Origin: Rhineura floridana
Taxonomy: Eukaryota > Chordata > Lepidosauria > Squamata > Rhineuridae
Assembly (NCBI RefSeq): GCF_030035675.1
Contig: NC_084497.1
Coordinates: 26,774,455 to 26,838,454 of the forward strand
Direction of reading: 5' to 3'
DNA: 64,000 nucleotides
Position numbers and translations under genes: made by a program. How positions within the stretch are numbered: position 1 is the stretch's first letter; each line of letters opens with the position of its first letter. The notes beneath the pieces are model-generated. The model was not told where the DNA came from. It did no database searches and was given only the letters and a program-made list of their open reading frames with translations. Shown piece by piece: positions 32,003-41,219 of the stretch.

Positions 32003-33157
32003 ATGGTCCATGAAAATGAAAAGAGTAAGTCTAGAGTCTTCAACACCCAAGCTGTGATTATCGACAATGGCTCTGGACTGTGCAAGGCCGGGGTCTCGGG
32101 AGAAGTTGGCCCACGACACGTCATTGCCTCTGTTCTTGGCTGCCCCAAAAGCAAATTATCGTTATCCAAAAACCGGCAAAAGGAATGCTATATAGGAGAT
32201 GAAGCCCAGGACAGGCGCGAAATGTTGTCCTTGAGATATCCCATCGAGGGCGGCAGCGTTACTTCATGGGACGACATGGAAAAGATCTGGAAACACATCT
32301 ATACCAAAGGGCTGAGAATGAAAGCGTTTGAGAGGCCTTTGCTCATGACGGAGTCACCTCTGAATCCCAAAGAAGACCGAGTCAAACTCACTCAGTTGAT
32401 GTTTGAATGCTTTAAGGTGCCGGCCTTCTACCTCTCTATTCAAGCCATCCTATCTCTCTATGCTTCGGCACGCTATACTGGGATAGTGATGGACAGTGGC
32501 TTTGGGGTCAGCCACGCGGTGCCAGTATACGAGGGGTACTGTTTGCCCCACGCCGTTACCAGGTTGGATATTGGTGGCAGAGATATCACGGAGTTCTTGA
32601 GGGAACTGCTTCTGGAAAACAGACAATACTTCAGGAAATTTCCAGAAGGGAGCAACATTGTGGAAGACATCAAAGTGAAGCTGTGTTTCGTGGCCCTGGA
32701 TGCCTACCATGAACAGAATAGGAGGTCTGAGGAATTTCCCAAGGAATATGAGCTCCCTGATGGTAACAAGATCAAAATTGGTGATGCCCTCTTCCTAGCG
32801 CCGGAGATCCTTTTCACACCCAGCAACATTAACAGAAACGGGCAAGGCCTTCACAAAATGATTGCCAAGAGCATCAAAAAATGTGACCCCAGCATCCAAA
32901 GCGTGCTCTACAGCAACGTATTGCTTTCTGGAGGTTCCTCTCTCTTTCCCCGATTAGACGAGAGGGTCTTCAAAGGGCTGGAAACTCAAGTCTCCCAAGG
33001 GGTTCCCATCAAGGTCATCGCGCCCCCAGATCGGTGGTTCTCGACATGGATCGGGGCCTCCATCATTACATCCCTGAGCACCTTCAAGCAGATGTGGGTC
33101 ACCGCTGCCGACTACAGAGAGTTTGGACCCAACGTTGTCCTGAGAAAGTGCTTTTAA
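32003..33157 (+). CDS. ACTRT2: Actin-related protein T1/T2 homologue (gene 2 of 3), intronless
   Basis: A 384-residue uninterrupted actin-family protein with about six extra N-terminal residues compared with its neighbours. Phosphate-1 loop [10 protein letters not shown] starts at residue 21. Segments such as GEVGPRHVIASVLG near 31-44 and PPDRWFSTWIGASI and FKQMWVTAADY near the C-terminus agree closely with what I recall of human ACTRT1/ACTRT2, so this is the best candidate for the orthologue. It departs from actin at key places: phosphate-2 loop reads DSGFGVSHAVP (164-174), so actin Asp157 is Phe167; actin His73 is Gly83 (PIEGGSVTSWDD); actin Lys336 is Trp (also Trp in human ACTRT2 from memory). 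The start ATG has G at -3 and G at +4. It follows gene 1 by 2.0 kb and precedes gene 3 by 3.1 kb on the same strand. Expected role is structural, in the sperm perinuclear theca (family knowledge). The symbol is tentative until synteny and phylogeny are checked. Confidence 0.9.
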   Translation: MVHENEKSKSRVFNTQAVIIDNGSGLCKAGVSGEVGPRHVIASVLGCPKSKLSLSKNRQKECYIGDEAQDRREMLSLRYPIEGGSVTSWDDMEKIWKHIYTKGLRMKAFERPLLMTESPLNPKEDRVKLTQLMFECFKVPAFYLSIQAILSLYASARYTGIVMDSGFGVSHAVPVYEGYCLPHAVTRLDIGGRDITEFLRELLLENRQYFRKFPEGSNIVEDIKVKLCFVALDAYHEQNRRSEEFPKEYELPDGNKIKIGDALFLAPEILFTPSNINRNGQGLHKMIAKSIKKCDPSIQSVLYSNVLLSGGSSLFPRLDERVFKGLETQVSQGVPIKVIAPPDRWFSTWIGASIITSLSTFKQMWVTAADYREFGPNVVLRKCF

Positions 33158-33257
33158 AGAGGACTTGTGGTTTTACACATCACTTACTGTTAACGAAGAC
33201 AACCATCAACAGCTTTAGGTTGTTTAAAGCAATGCATTCACCTCTTTTAGAGGATTA

Positions 33258-33263
33258 AATAAA
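33258..33263 (+). terminator. Polyadenylation signal AATAAA of gene 2
   Basis: AATAAA lies 100 bases after the gene 2 stop codon. It is the first canonical signal downstream and is followed by T/G-rich sequence near 33290. Confidence 0.6.
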
Positions 33264-33339
33264 AATGCTTTTACAAGTTCTAACGAGTCCCCGATTGTGT
33301 TAAATTCTGCTCGATTCTTATGTTCTGTTTGATCCTCCT

Positions 33340-33610
33340 ACTAGGGATGAGGTAGACATTCATTGGGTCTGCATTCTGTTCGGAACCGACCTAATTTGCT
33401 TGTCTTGAACCGATGCACAAACCGGAAACAGCTGTCCTTTGTCATTTGCACTTCTTCCAACATCATGATGCAGTCCTCCATCCAAAAAGAGAGTGCAAAA
33501 AAGCACCCAAATGGAAATGAGGGAAATGAGCACCTAAAAATACGTACGTTATGCATGATGTTTGTGAAAATAGAATATGGCGATGCATCATGTTAGGGGA
33601 AATTGCAGCA
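33340..33610. mobile_element. Degenerate TAGGGATG-type DNA element
   Basis: Begins CTAGGGATGAGGTAGACATTC and has ordered TTTGTCATTTGCACTTCTTC and CACCTAAAAATACG blocks reminiscent of the hAT families here. The right end is not resolved. It lies just after the gene 2 polyadenylation signal. Confidence 0.35.
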
Positions 33611-33874
33611 GAAGTTGGTGGCAAGATGGCATGGCCAGGACAACGTTGCTTACCTGGCTTCCCAATGCCACACATCACCACCAATTGCCAAGAGGAGAGA
33701 AGGGGAGGGGAGTTCAGTGCAGGCGCAGAGGCAGAAGCATTGGATTGGCTCTGATGCTGTGCCCACAGGGACAGATGGCATTGGGACGCCAGGTATGCAA
33801 CACCACTGTGTCTGCATCACCCCAGCAGCTGCTACTGCACAAGTGTTTGCAAACATGCCTTATTATGAATAAAA

Positions 33875-34425
33875 TCAGTAGTGTAATGGCCAGTTCAGAA
33901 TAACAGAGTCCCCTCATAATAGCCACAGCCACCACCACCCTTCTAAGATTATAGAATAATCAGGCCAGGTTTGAATACTGCTTTCTGCTTGTCTGTCACT
34001 GTCACCATTGGACTGTCCTTTCTCACTGTCAGAGAGATTGCTTGTATTACTTCATCCAGTGTCTAAACATTTATCTCTTGTTGCTACCAAATGGCTTGAT
34101 AATGTAGAAGGGATGCTATCACCAGGATTCAGTGTTTTTTCTTCTGTAGTTACAGAATTTTCACTCTCCACAACTTGGCTTTTTGAAGTAGGAACTAATA
34201 GGAACTCCTTTCACTCTCACTGGCTTCCATCAGCAGGAAACGACCAGGAAGCACATTAGAAGACTCTTCTCAGTGGCTAACACACTCCTCTTTCATGCTG
34301 ATCAGCTCATAGGATGCTGTAGACATAGGGATCTGGCTGAGACCTGGCTCCCCCAAAAAAGTAAGGGGTCTAAGACCCCCTGAGATGCTGGCCGACTACA
34401 CAGCTGTTCCCAAGGCTTCACACCC
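33875..34425. mobile_element. hAT-like non-autonomous element (AAGGGTCTAAGACC family), copy 1
   Basis: Starts AGTAGTGTAATGGCCAGTTC; contains TCTTCTCAGTGGCTAACACA and GCTCATAGGATGCTGTAGAC; ends CAAAAAAGTAAGGGGTCTAA and GACCCCCTGAGATGC. Same order at 42905-43310 and inverted at 51010-51415. Confidence 0.55.
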
Positions 34426-34479
34426 CAAGTGTTTTTTCCCTGGCTGGATTGTTTCCCCAGACTCTGTCAGTGCTTCTTT

Positions 34480-34990
34480 TTTGCCTGGCCCGCTTGCATT
34501 GGCTGCCTATATGTTTCTGGGCCCGGTTCAAGGTGCTGGTTTTAACCTATAAAGCCTTATACGGTGCGGGACCACGATACCTGATGGAACGCCTCTCCCG
34601 ATATGAACCTACCCGTACGCTACGCTCAGCATCGAAGACCCTCCTCCGGGTGCCTACTCAGAGGGAGGCTCGGAGGGTGGCAACAAGAAAGAGGGCCTTC
34701 TCAGTGGCAGCCCCCGAATTATGGAATAGTGTTCCTGACGAGGTACGCCTGGCGCCGACATTACTATCTTTTCGGCGCCAGGTTAAAACTTTCCTCTTTT
34801 CCCAGGCATTTTAGTATGTGTAAAAATGTTTATGTTTTTAAATTTAAATTTTAAGCTTTTAAAAATTGTTTTAAATATGTGTTTCATTGTATTTTATTGT
34901 ATTTTATGTTGATTGTTGTGAACCGCCCAGGGAGCTTCGGCTATGGGCGGTATATAAATTTAATAAAATGAAATGAAATGAAATGAAATG
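34480..34990 (+). mobile_element. L2-type LINE 3' end, same family as 3860-7213
   Basis: Encodes ARLHWLPICFWARFKVLVL, MERLSRYEPTRTLRSASK, FSVAAPELWNSVPDEVRL and FRRQVKTFLFSQAF. The 3' UTR carries the ACCGCCCAGGGAGC ... GGGCGGTATATAAAT signature and a GAAAT repeat tail. The 333-bp coding part is open, so the copy looks young. It lies between genes 2 and 3. Confidence 0.88.
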
Positions 34991-35007
34991 GAGGACAGAG
35001 AGAGGTG

Positions 35008-35008
<1 letters not shown>

Positions 35009-35060
<52 letters not shown>
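35009..35060. repeat. (TG)n microsatellite
   Basis: About 26 TG units. Confidence 0.95.
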
Positions 35061-35061
<1 letters not shown>

Positions 35062-35439
35062 AAGCTAGCCTACTGTACAAAGGTCACATTTGCATTTGTT
35101 GCTCTGCTTGCTTCTGCATCTGGCCCTGCCCACCACTGTCACGTGGCCCCTGGAAGGTCACCTGAAAGGTAATGCAGCCCTTTGGCGGAAAAGGCTCCCG
35201 TGGTCCTAACCAACACCATAAATTTATCTGACAAGCAAGACACATATCCGTCAGGAAAGACTTTAACCAGTGGCTCATTCTTTGCAAATGAAATAAATGT
35301 TAGGGACTCATCTCACAAAGAGTCTGAATCATCACACTTACTATTTTTCTGGGAACGGTCCTTTATCAGGAAGATGAGTGCTTTTGGTTTTTAGCTGTTG
35401 TTGCTTTCTAGAAATGCTAGGATTTTGTTGGCTTGAATT

Positions 35440-35587
35440 TTTGTAAATTGTGTTGTTTTTAATTGTATTTTGTATTGTGTTTTTCTATTTGTGTGTAAGC
35501 CACTTTGAGAGCCTTTTTGGCCAAAAGGCAGCCTAGAAATAAACTATAACAGAACAGAACAGAACAGAACAGAACAGAACAGAACAT
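35440..35587 (+). mobile_element. LINE/SINE tail with AGAAC pentamer repeat
   Basis: TTTGTGTGTAAGCCACTTTG, AGAGCCTTTTTGGCC, CAGCCTAGAAATAAA, then eight AGAAC units at 35549-35586. Confidence 0.5.
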
Positions 35588-35589
35588 TA

Positions 35590-36090
35590 TAGGTATGGAT
35601 TTCTTCCGGCTGTTACAAGGCAAAAGGACCTTGCTTGTTTATACCATTGGTCTATTGTAGGGAGGAATTTTGGTTCTTCCACTGGTGTGCCATTTCATTG
35701 TCTCTTTCTGACATCACAGTGCTTTTCTGATGTCACATGAATGATCACATGGGCTGAATGAAGGCAAGAATGCAAACAAGGACCTTGTGTTAGCGGTGGC
35801 CCGTGATAGCTGTCTAGTGAAAATTTCACTGAGGATAACATGGTCCAGCCTCAATTCTTAACTGGGCAGTTGTGAACTCAGATTTCCTCTTGATATTCCA
35901 GGCCACCTTGGAAACAGACACCATGGTTCCCCATGCCGATGGTGCTCTGAATCTTCCTTCTTGAGACTAGCATCAAAAGACATCCGATCATCGACTCTGA
36001 ACATCCATTTTCGATGCTCTTCATCTTCCAAAAACCAGCTTACAGTTTCTTGGAGAAGAATCTGTTTCCAACGAAGCATATACAACATGT
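35590..36090 (+). promoter_or_regulatory. Upstream region of gene 3
   Basis: About 500 bases with no recognised repeat between a LINE tail and the TATA-like box. It holds CRE-like TGACATCA (35709) and TGATGTCA (35728). A minus-strand open frame over 36021-36671 is only a shadow of gene 3. Confidence 0.35.
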
Positions 36091-36093
36091 TTG

Positions 36094-36103
36094 TATATAA
36101 AAA
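36094..36103 (+). promoter_or_regulatory. TATA-like box upstream of gene 3
   Basis: TATATAAAAA lies 155 bases upstream of the gene 3 ATG in otherwise mixed sequence. A start near 36125 would give a 5' UTR of about 120 bases. Two CRE-like octamers (TGACATCA at 35709-35716 and TGATGTCA at 35728-35735) lie further upstream. Male-germ-cell genes often use CREM sites near a TATA box, but this is a motif match only. Confidence 0.35.
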
Positions 36104-36248
36104 AAGCCACTAGAAAAAGAACAGAAAGATCCTCTTTTGTGACTCCTGGGGGATCTAGAATATTGATGGCCCAACGCTCCACCCTACAAGAGCACAGAAA
36201 AAGAGGGGGAGAGGTTGAAGAACTAATTACTTCATCTTTTCTTTCAGC

Positions 36249-37373
36249 ATGTCTCATTCCAGAAAAGCAGAACTTCCAGCTGTCATTATTGACAATGGTT
36301 CTGGGGTGTGCAAGGCAGGGATCTCTGGAGAGCAAGCACCAAGAACAGTTGTTGCTACTGTAGTTGGCTACCCTAAGTCCCAAGCAATTATGTTTGGTCC
36401 TGTCCAGAGGGAGTCTTACGTTGGGAAAGGGGCCCAGGCCAAGAGAGGCATCTTGTCTTTTAAATACCCAGTGGAACATGGAATAGTGACATCTTGGGAT
36501 GACATGGAGAAGATATGGAGGTATATCTACAGACATGGACTCAGAATAAGAGCCCGAGAGAGACCTGTGTTGGTGACAGAGGCCCCGCTGAACCCAGCAC
36601 CAAACAGAGAAAAAATGACAGAGGTCATGTTTGAAAACTTCCAAGTGCCTGCTATGTTTGTGGGATTGCAAGCTTTGATGGCCCTCTACGCGGCTGCTCG
36701 CACAACAGGGTTAGTCTTAGACAGCGGAGACGGCGTCACTCTGACAGTCCCCATCTACAAAGGCCATTGTTTGCTCCACGCCATTTCCAGGATGAATTTT
36801 GCAGGCCGGGATATTACGAGACACCTAGCGACGCTTCTCTTAGAGAGTGGGCACAGCTTCTTGAGCTCTGCTGAGAAGGAGATTGTGAAGGACATCAAGG
36901 AGAACTTGTGCTACGTAGCTTTAGATCCTGACTGTCAGAAGGACAAGAGGTTGGTTCATAAATATACTCTCCCAGATGGAAACCCCATCAAGATTGGTGA
37001 CCAGCTCTTCAGAGCTCCAGAGTCCCTTTTTAAGCCAGCTGATGCCGGAGCCACAGCGCCCGGAATTCACCAGATGATCTTGGACAGTGTTATCAGATGT
37101 GACGGGAGCATCCACCAGACTATCTGGAGGAATGTGATCATGGCGGGTGGATCTACCCTCTTCTCTGGTCTAAGGGAAAGGCTTCTGAAGGAGCTCCAAA
37201 TGCTTGTCCCCACGGGCACGCCAACAAAGGTCGAAGCCCCAGAAGAAAGGATGCACTCTGTCTGGATTGGAGCCTCAGTACTCACCAGCTTGGCTTCATT
37301 TAGAGACATGTGGGTGACCCAGCAGGAGTATAAGGAAGTGGGTCCAACCGTATTGCAGAAGAAATGCTTCTGA
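36249..37373 (+). CDS. Actin-related protein T-like (gene 3 of 3), intronless coding region
   Basis: A 374-residue uninterrupted actin-family frame. It keeps DNGSGVCKAG (15-24), [18 protein letters not shown] with His77 (actin His73), Gln141 (actin Gln137), MAGGSTLF near 300 and C-terminal KKCF. The phosphate-2 loop reads DSGDGVTLTVP (158-168), so Leu165 replaces actin His161, which helps position the attacking water in ATP hydrolysis. Further changes are IYKGHCLLHA where actin has IYEGYALPHA, and APEERMHSVWIG where actin has APPERKYSVWIG. It shares several phrases with gene 1 ([23 protein letters not shown]), suggesting that genes 1 and 3 are closer to each other than to gene 2. The ATG has A at -3 and sits one base after a strong splice-acceptor-like tract, so the 5' UTR may be spliced. 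Open reading across the full length argues for a functional gene rather than a retro-pseudogene. Expression is presumed male germ line by family. Confidence 0.87.
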   Translation: MSHSRKAELPAVIIDNGSGVCKAGISGEQAPRTVVATVVGYPKSQAIMFGPVQRESYVGKGAQAKRGILSFKYPVEHGIVTSWDDMEKIWRYIYRHGLRIRARERPVLVTEAPLNPAPNREKMTEVMFENFQVPAMFVGLQALMALYAAARTTGLVLDSGDGVTLTVPIYKGHCLLHAISRMNFAGRDITRHLATLLLESGHSFLSSAEKEIVKDIKENLCYVALDPDCQKDKRLVHKYTLPDGNPIKIGDQLFRAPESLFKPADAGATAPGIHQMILDSVIRCDGSIHQTIWRNVIMAGGSTLFSGLRERLLKELQMLVPTGTPTKVEAPEERMHSVWIGASVLTSLASFRDMWVTQQEYKEVGPTVLQKKCF

Positions 37374-37377
37374 GAAG

Positions 37378-37383
37378 AATAAA
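37378..37383 (+). terminator. Polyadenylation signal AATAAA almost at the gene 3 stop
   Basis: AATAAA begins five bases after the TGA of gene 3. If used, the 3' UTR would be only about 25-35 bases. A second AATAAA at 37758-37763 gives a more ordinary 3' UTR of about 400 bases. The sequence alone does not say which is used. Confidence 0.4.
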
Positions 37384-37384
37384 T

Positions 37385-38170
37385 GGCTCAACTAGAAAGA
37401 CAAACACACACACACAACCAACAACCAAACAAAATAGTCAATCGGGACAGCTGGGGAGTGGCTAGTAAACCTTTTCACAAAGGATCAATGTGTAGCAGTT
37501 TTATATAACATGGTCAGAAAAGAACCCTTGTGGGCTTGCTTGAAGAAAGACCCCTTGTTTGGCATATTTTTTGATGACCCTGTTAAAGTTGCTTCATATA
37601 AGCTTGGGGGCTGGGGTGGGTGGGGAGTGTTTAAGAGTCCTAGAATGGCAAAATTGTTTGTTTGCCAGACGTGAAAACTCGAGAGTAAACCACCTTAGCT
37701 CCTATGCCCACGGGCCTTGGCTCTTTGCTATTCACCATAAATATCCAGAGAATATACAATAAAGCTATAATGCAGAATGGTGTTTCACTGAGTTTTTCCC
37801 CAAAACAGAGAGAGAGAGAGAGAGAGATCTTTGAAGAGTATTACAGTGCGAGAGTATGGAAGAGTATGACAGAGCACTCTGACAGTGCCATGTTTCAAGA
37901 CTGTCAATCTAGAGGAGATGTGGATAACCCATTTTCAGCTCAAGGGTCACATTCCTTCATCAACAACCTTTTGGGGGCCACATGCCAGTGGTGAGTGGGG
38001 CCAGAGGTAAAAGTGGGTGTGATGCTCACCTTTGCAAAGTAGAAGTCAGACCCATTGGCTGGTGCCGTTTTGAAAGCATTCAGTCAACTTAACAGGCCAG
38101 TGCCGATTCACGTTCAGTCTTTGTCTGCTACCTGCTGCTTTTCTCGATCCAATATTTTTTCCATCGCCCC
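37385..38170. other. 3' flank of gene 3, no further gene
   Basis: Includes a CA run (37404-37415), AATAAA at 37758-37763 and a GA run at 37808-37827. The segment 37925-37995 (GGGTCACATTCCTTC, TTTTGGGGGCCACATGCCAG) resembles 27845-27900 and is a fragment of a dispersed DNA element. Confidence 0.4.
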
Positions 38171-38174
38171 CACA

Positions 38175-38550
38175 AAAGATATTAATATTTATTTACTTAT
38201 TTATTTAATACATTAAATTTATTAGTCTTCATAAAAATGAACCTAAAATGACATACATACAAAAATATTAAAGCCATATAAAAGTAACACAACTAAAAAG
38301 TTTAAAAAACACAATACATGCATAAGAGGGTGGAACAACCCACCCGCTAAAAGAGGCTACAATGTCAGAAACCCTACAGAAATTAAGAGCCAAATGCCTG
38401 GAATAAGAGGAATGTTTTTGCCTGGTGCCTAAAGATAGACAATGATGGTGCCAGATGTGCTTTCCTGGGGAGAGCATTCCATAAACAGGGGGCCACCACT
38501 GAGAAGGTGCGTTCTCATGTCGCCACCATCTGCACCTTCCTCAGAGAGGG
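38175..38550 (-). mobile_element. L2-like LINE 3' fragment
   Basis: Minus-strand: TTATTTACTTATTTATTTAA tail, A-rich UTR, then CCTGGTGCCTAAAGATAGAC, GAGCATTCCATAAACAGGGG, GCCACCACTGAGAAGGTGCG, a layout known from LINE C-terminal coding relics. Confidence 0.55.
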
Positions 38551-38559
38551 AACTATTGA

Positions 38560-38800
38560 TCATCTTAAAGGAAATCTCAATGTTTTGGAAGGAAATATCA
38601 ATAAATGAAAGGAAATATGGATAAAATCATTGTTTTTAATATTGATACTTTAGAAGCGAATTTTTAAAAACACAAAATCTGTTTTCGAAAATAGCTGCGG
38701 AGAATTGCTACCTAAAAATCTGATCTGCGATAAAGCGATTTAATTGAAAATTCAGTACCAAATCCAAATTGGGGGGAATTCTAGCACATCCCTAATCCAC
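38560..38800. mobile_element. Right part of the TAGGGATGTGC DNA element
   Basis: Ends GGGGGAATTCTAGCACATC then CCTAA, the inverse of the left end at 7641. Interior is A/T rich (TTTTTAAAAACACAAAATC). Confidence 0.4.
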
Positions 38801-38814
38801 AACCCACACATGCA

Positions 38815-38905
38815 TACACTAGTGTAGTGGCAAATTTAGAAGTGCAGGGTCCCTTCATGATAGTCACACCATATCCCCTCACAGCCATGCCCCCTAGGAT
38901 TCACC
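38815..38905 (+). mobile_element. Left-end fragment of the AAGGGTCTAAGACC hAT-like family
   Basis: AGTGTAGTGGCAAATTTAGA, AGTGCAGGGTCCCTTCATGA and CACAGCCATGCCCCCTAGG match the left end of 33875-34425 and 42905-43310. Confidence 0.55.
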
Positions 38906-38989
38906 ATCTCTTCTGCAATTACAGAATCATAGAACCAGAATAAATCTTCTGTTTGCATAGGTGACCCCACCTCCTCAGTTTTTCCCTCT

Positions 38990-39396
38990 GGAGGCTAAAC
39001 TTTGCCCCAAATACTTTGATTCTTAAGAATTCTGAAATGAAGCCAAGTATGGAATTAAAATTTGGGAGACTAATTTTGTACTGCAGTTCCCCAGCCAACT
39101 GATGTGTGCAAAAAGGCATATACAAGGGTGAAGCATGCATGTAAATGCATTTATTCATGTAGATAATATACAAAAATGCATTATATATGGGGAGATTGCT
39201 TTGCAAAAATGTGTGCATCAGGCAAAATCTCATACCAAAAAAAAGTGTGTTCAACTAGGAGAAATTTGCACTAAAATGCTGATGAATTTTCCGTAAGACT
39301 TAAATCACAAGATATGGAAATGTGAAGAACTGGATTTAGGATTGGAAAAAATGACAAATGGGAAGAAACTGAAACTGACATATTCGCCCAACCCTA
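38990..39396 (+). mobile_element. hAT-like family A copy, 5' diverged
   Basis: GTACTGCAGTTCCCCAGCCA, AAAAATGCATTATATATGGG and AGAAATTTGCACTAAAATGC precede the end CATATTCGCCCAACCCTA. Confidence 0.65.
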
Positions 39397-39459
39397 CACA
39401 TTGCTGGTCAGCAGAGCACAAAATGTACCACTGGTTTCTGAGTCTTGCAAAGAATATTG

Positions 39460-39580
39460 GACTAGATCGGGGGTGGGATTCCTGTAGACCTTCATATGTT
39501 GCTGGACTCTGAATCCCATCAGCCCCCTTCAATGGTCAGGGATGATGGGAATTGTAGTCCGGCAACATCTTGGAGGGGCA
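39460..39580. mobile_element. Palindromic hAT-like MITE
   Basis: GTTGCTGGACTCTGAATCCC, AATGGTCAGGGATGATGGGA and TAGTCCGGCAACATCTTGGA form diverged inverted halves. Confidence 0.65.
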
Positions 39581-39581
39581 C

Positions 39582-39722
39582 AGGATTACATAGGGAGGTA
39601 GTGGGCTCTCCAACACTGGAGGCATTCAATAGACAGCAAGCTGGATTCCTACTCTGAGCAGGGAGATTGGACTCAATGGACTTATAGGCCTCTTCCAACT
39701 CTACTGTTCTATGATTCCTACC
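39582..39722 (+). mobile_element. CR1 LINE 3' tail
   Basis: TAGGGAGGTAGTGGGCTCTC, ACACTGGAGGCATTCAATAG, GGACTTATAGGCCTCTTCC and TCTACTGTTCTATGATTCC. Confidence 0.75.
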
Positions 39723-39724
39723 TC

Positions 39725-40595
39725 TGGACACTCAAATAAGGTGCAACTCAGGGCCAGTAGGGGGTGTAACTTGTGGAGAGTCCGGAGCCCCTGCTATAAG
39801 TGAAAGTCTGGAATAACCAGAATAAGTATTTGGAGAGTGAAAGTGTGGCAGCTCACTTCATCATATAGCCTCAAGGGCCAAGGTGGGTGAGAGGGATGTT
39901 GCGGTGCCAAGTTGATCAATGCACATTTTTAGGGCTGTTACAAAATCCGATTCAGCGGCCACTGGCCTTCGTTCTCCCTCGGCGCGTTACGTTTTAGCAG
40001 CCCTGCTGGAAACGTGTAAACAAATGAGGTACAACTGTAGCCAGTTTAAATATTTTACAGCTCACTGACTTCCATATGAGAGAGGATTTACAGGAACGTG
40101 CAGGGCTCGACTCCTGCTCTGGTAATCGAATACAGAGACAAATCCAAAACACACCACCTTGGAAATTTGACACAACGGTGGAGCTCGCCTCTGGGGCTGA
40201 GGCAAGCTTTGGTTTTGCCTGCAGAACCTCAGATGTAGATTCCCTTCATTCAGCAGCGGCTGGTCCAACAGGCGCTGCCCCTCTACCCTGAGTCCTGCCT
40301 CCCTTCTTGCTTATAACTAGCCCAGGGTGGCACCCTTTGTCAGTACTCAAGGAGGAGGACGGTGGAGACAAAACAAGAATTAGTTGGCTCCACCTATCAT
40401 GGGCTCCGGCTCCGCCTACTATTTGGTGTCCCTCCTATCCACAATACAATGGGCACCAGCCACCATTGCCTTGATTTCATTTTTTTAATTCCCTCCCACA
40501 CCCCCAATCTTTCCAAAACTATAGACACTATTGGATTTAGGAGTAAAATGTTTCCAAATTAAATATACATGTATATAATAGTTACATGGATCAGC
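39725..40595. other. No gene recognised
   Basis: Mixed non-coding sequence. Segment 40290-40430 (GGAGGAGGACGGTGGAGAC, AGTTGGCTCCACC) weakly resembles 50930-51005. No open frame is convincing. Confidence 0.35.
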
Positions 40596-41215
40596 TTAAT
40601 AATAATAATAATAATAATAAAATTTTATTTCTAAGTCGCCTATCTGGCTGAATTAACAGCCACTCTAGGCGACGTACAGAAAATTAAAATATAACATATA
40701 AATACAAATACAACATCAGACTCTACTTGATCTAAACCCACCCACATCTTTATAGAATAAAACTAGATTACCCAAAAGTCCCGTAGGCCCGCCTAAACAG
40801 CCAGGTTTTCAATTCTCGGCGGAAACCTACCAGGGAGGGGGCATGGCGAAGGTCACATGGCAGAGAATTCCAGAGGGTGGGGGCCACAATCGAAAATGCC
40901 CTCTCTCTGGTCCGCACCAGCCTAGCTGTTTTAACTGGCGGGACCGAGAGAAGGTCTTGTGAGGCTGACCTCATCAGGCGGCATATTTGATGATGCTGGA
41001 GGCGCTCCTTTAGATCAACTGGATCGAAACCGTGTAGGGCTTTAAAGGTTAACATCAACACCTTGAATTGGGCCTGGTAAACAACTGGTAACCAGTGCAG
41101 GTCTTCTAGCACTGGAGTGATATGATCACGGCGGCGGCTGTTCTTAATCAACCATGCCGCCGCATAAAACCCTGGTGGCAGAGGGTGGATGAACATGAAG
41201 GCAGAGCACATCTCA
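40596..41215 (-). mobile_element. L2-like LINE 3' end (another subfamily)
   Basis: A 147-codon minus-strand frame encodes a LINE C-terminus: HITPVLEDLHWLPVVYQAQF, VLMLTFKALHGFDPV, FSIVAPTLWNSLPCDL and FRRELKTWLFRRAYG. The UTR has GTCGCCTATCTGGCTGAAT and an AAT-repeat tail at 40598-40620. The open frame suggests a fairly young fragment of a different L2-like lineage from that at 3860-7213. Confidence 0.85.
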
Positions 41216-41219
41216 ATGC

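Noticed and set aside
36021-36671. 216-codon minus-strand frame
   Set aside because: Antisense shadow of the N-terminal part of gene 3 and its 5' flank; no domain.
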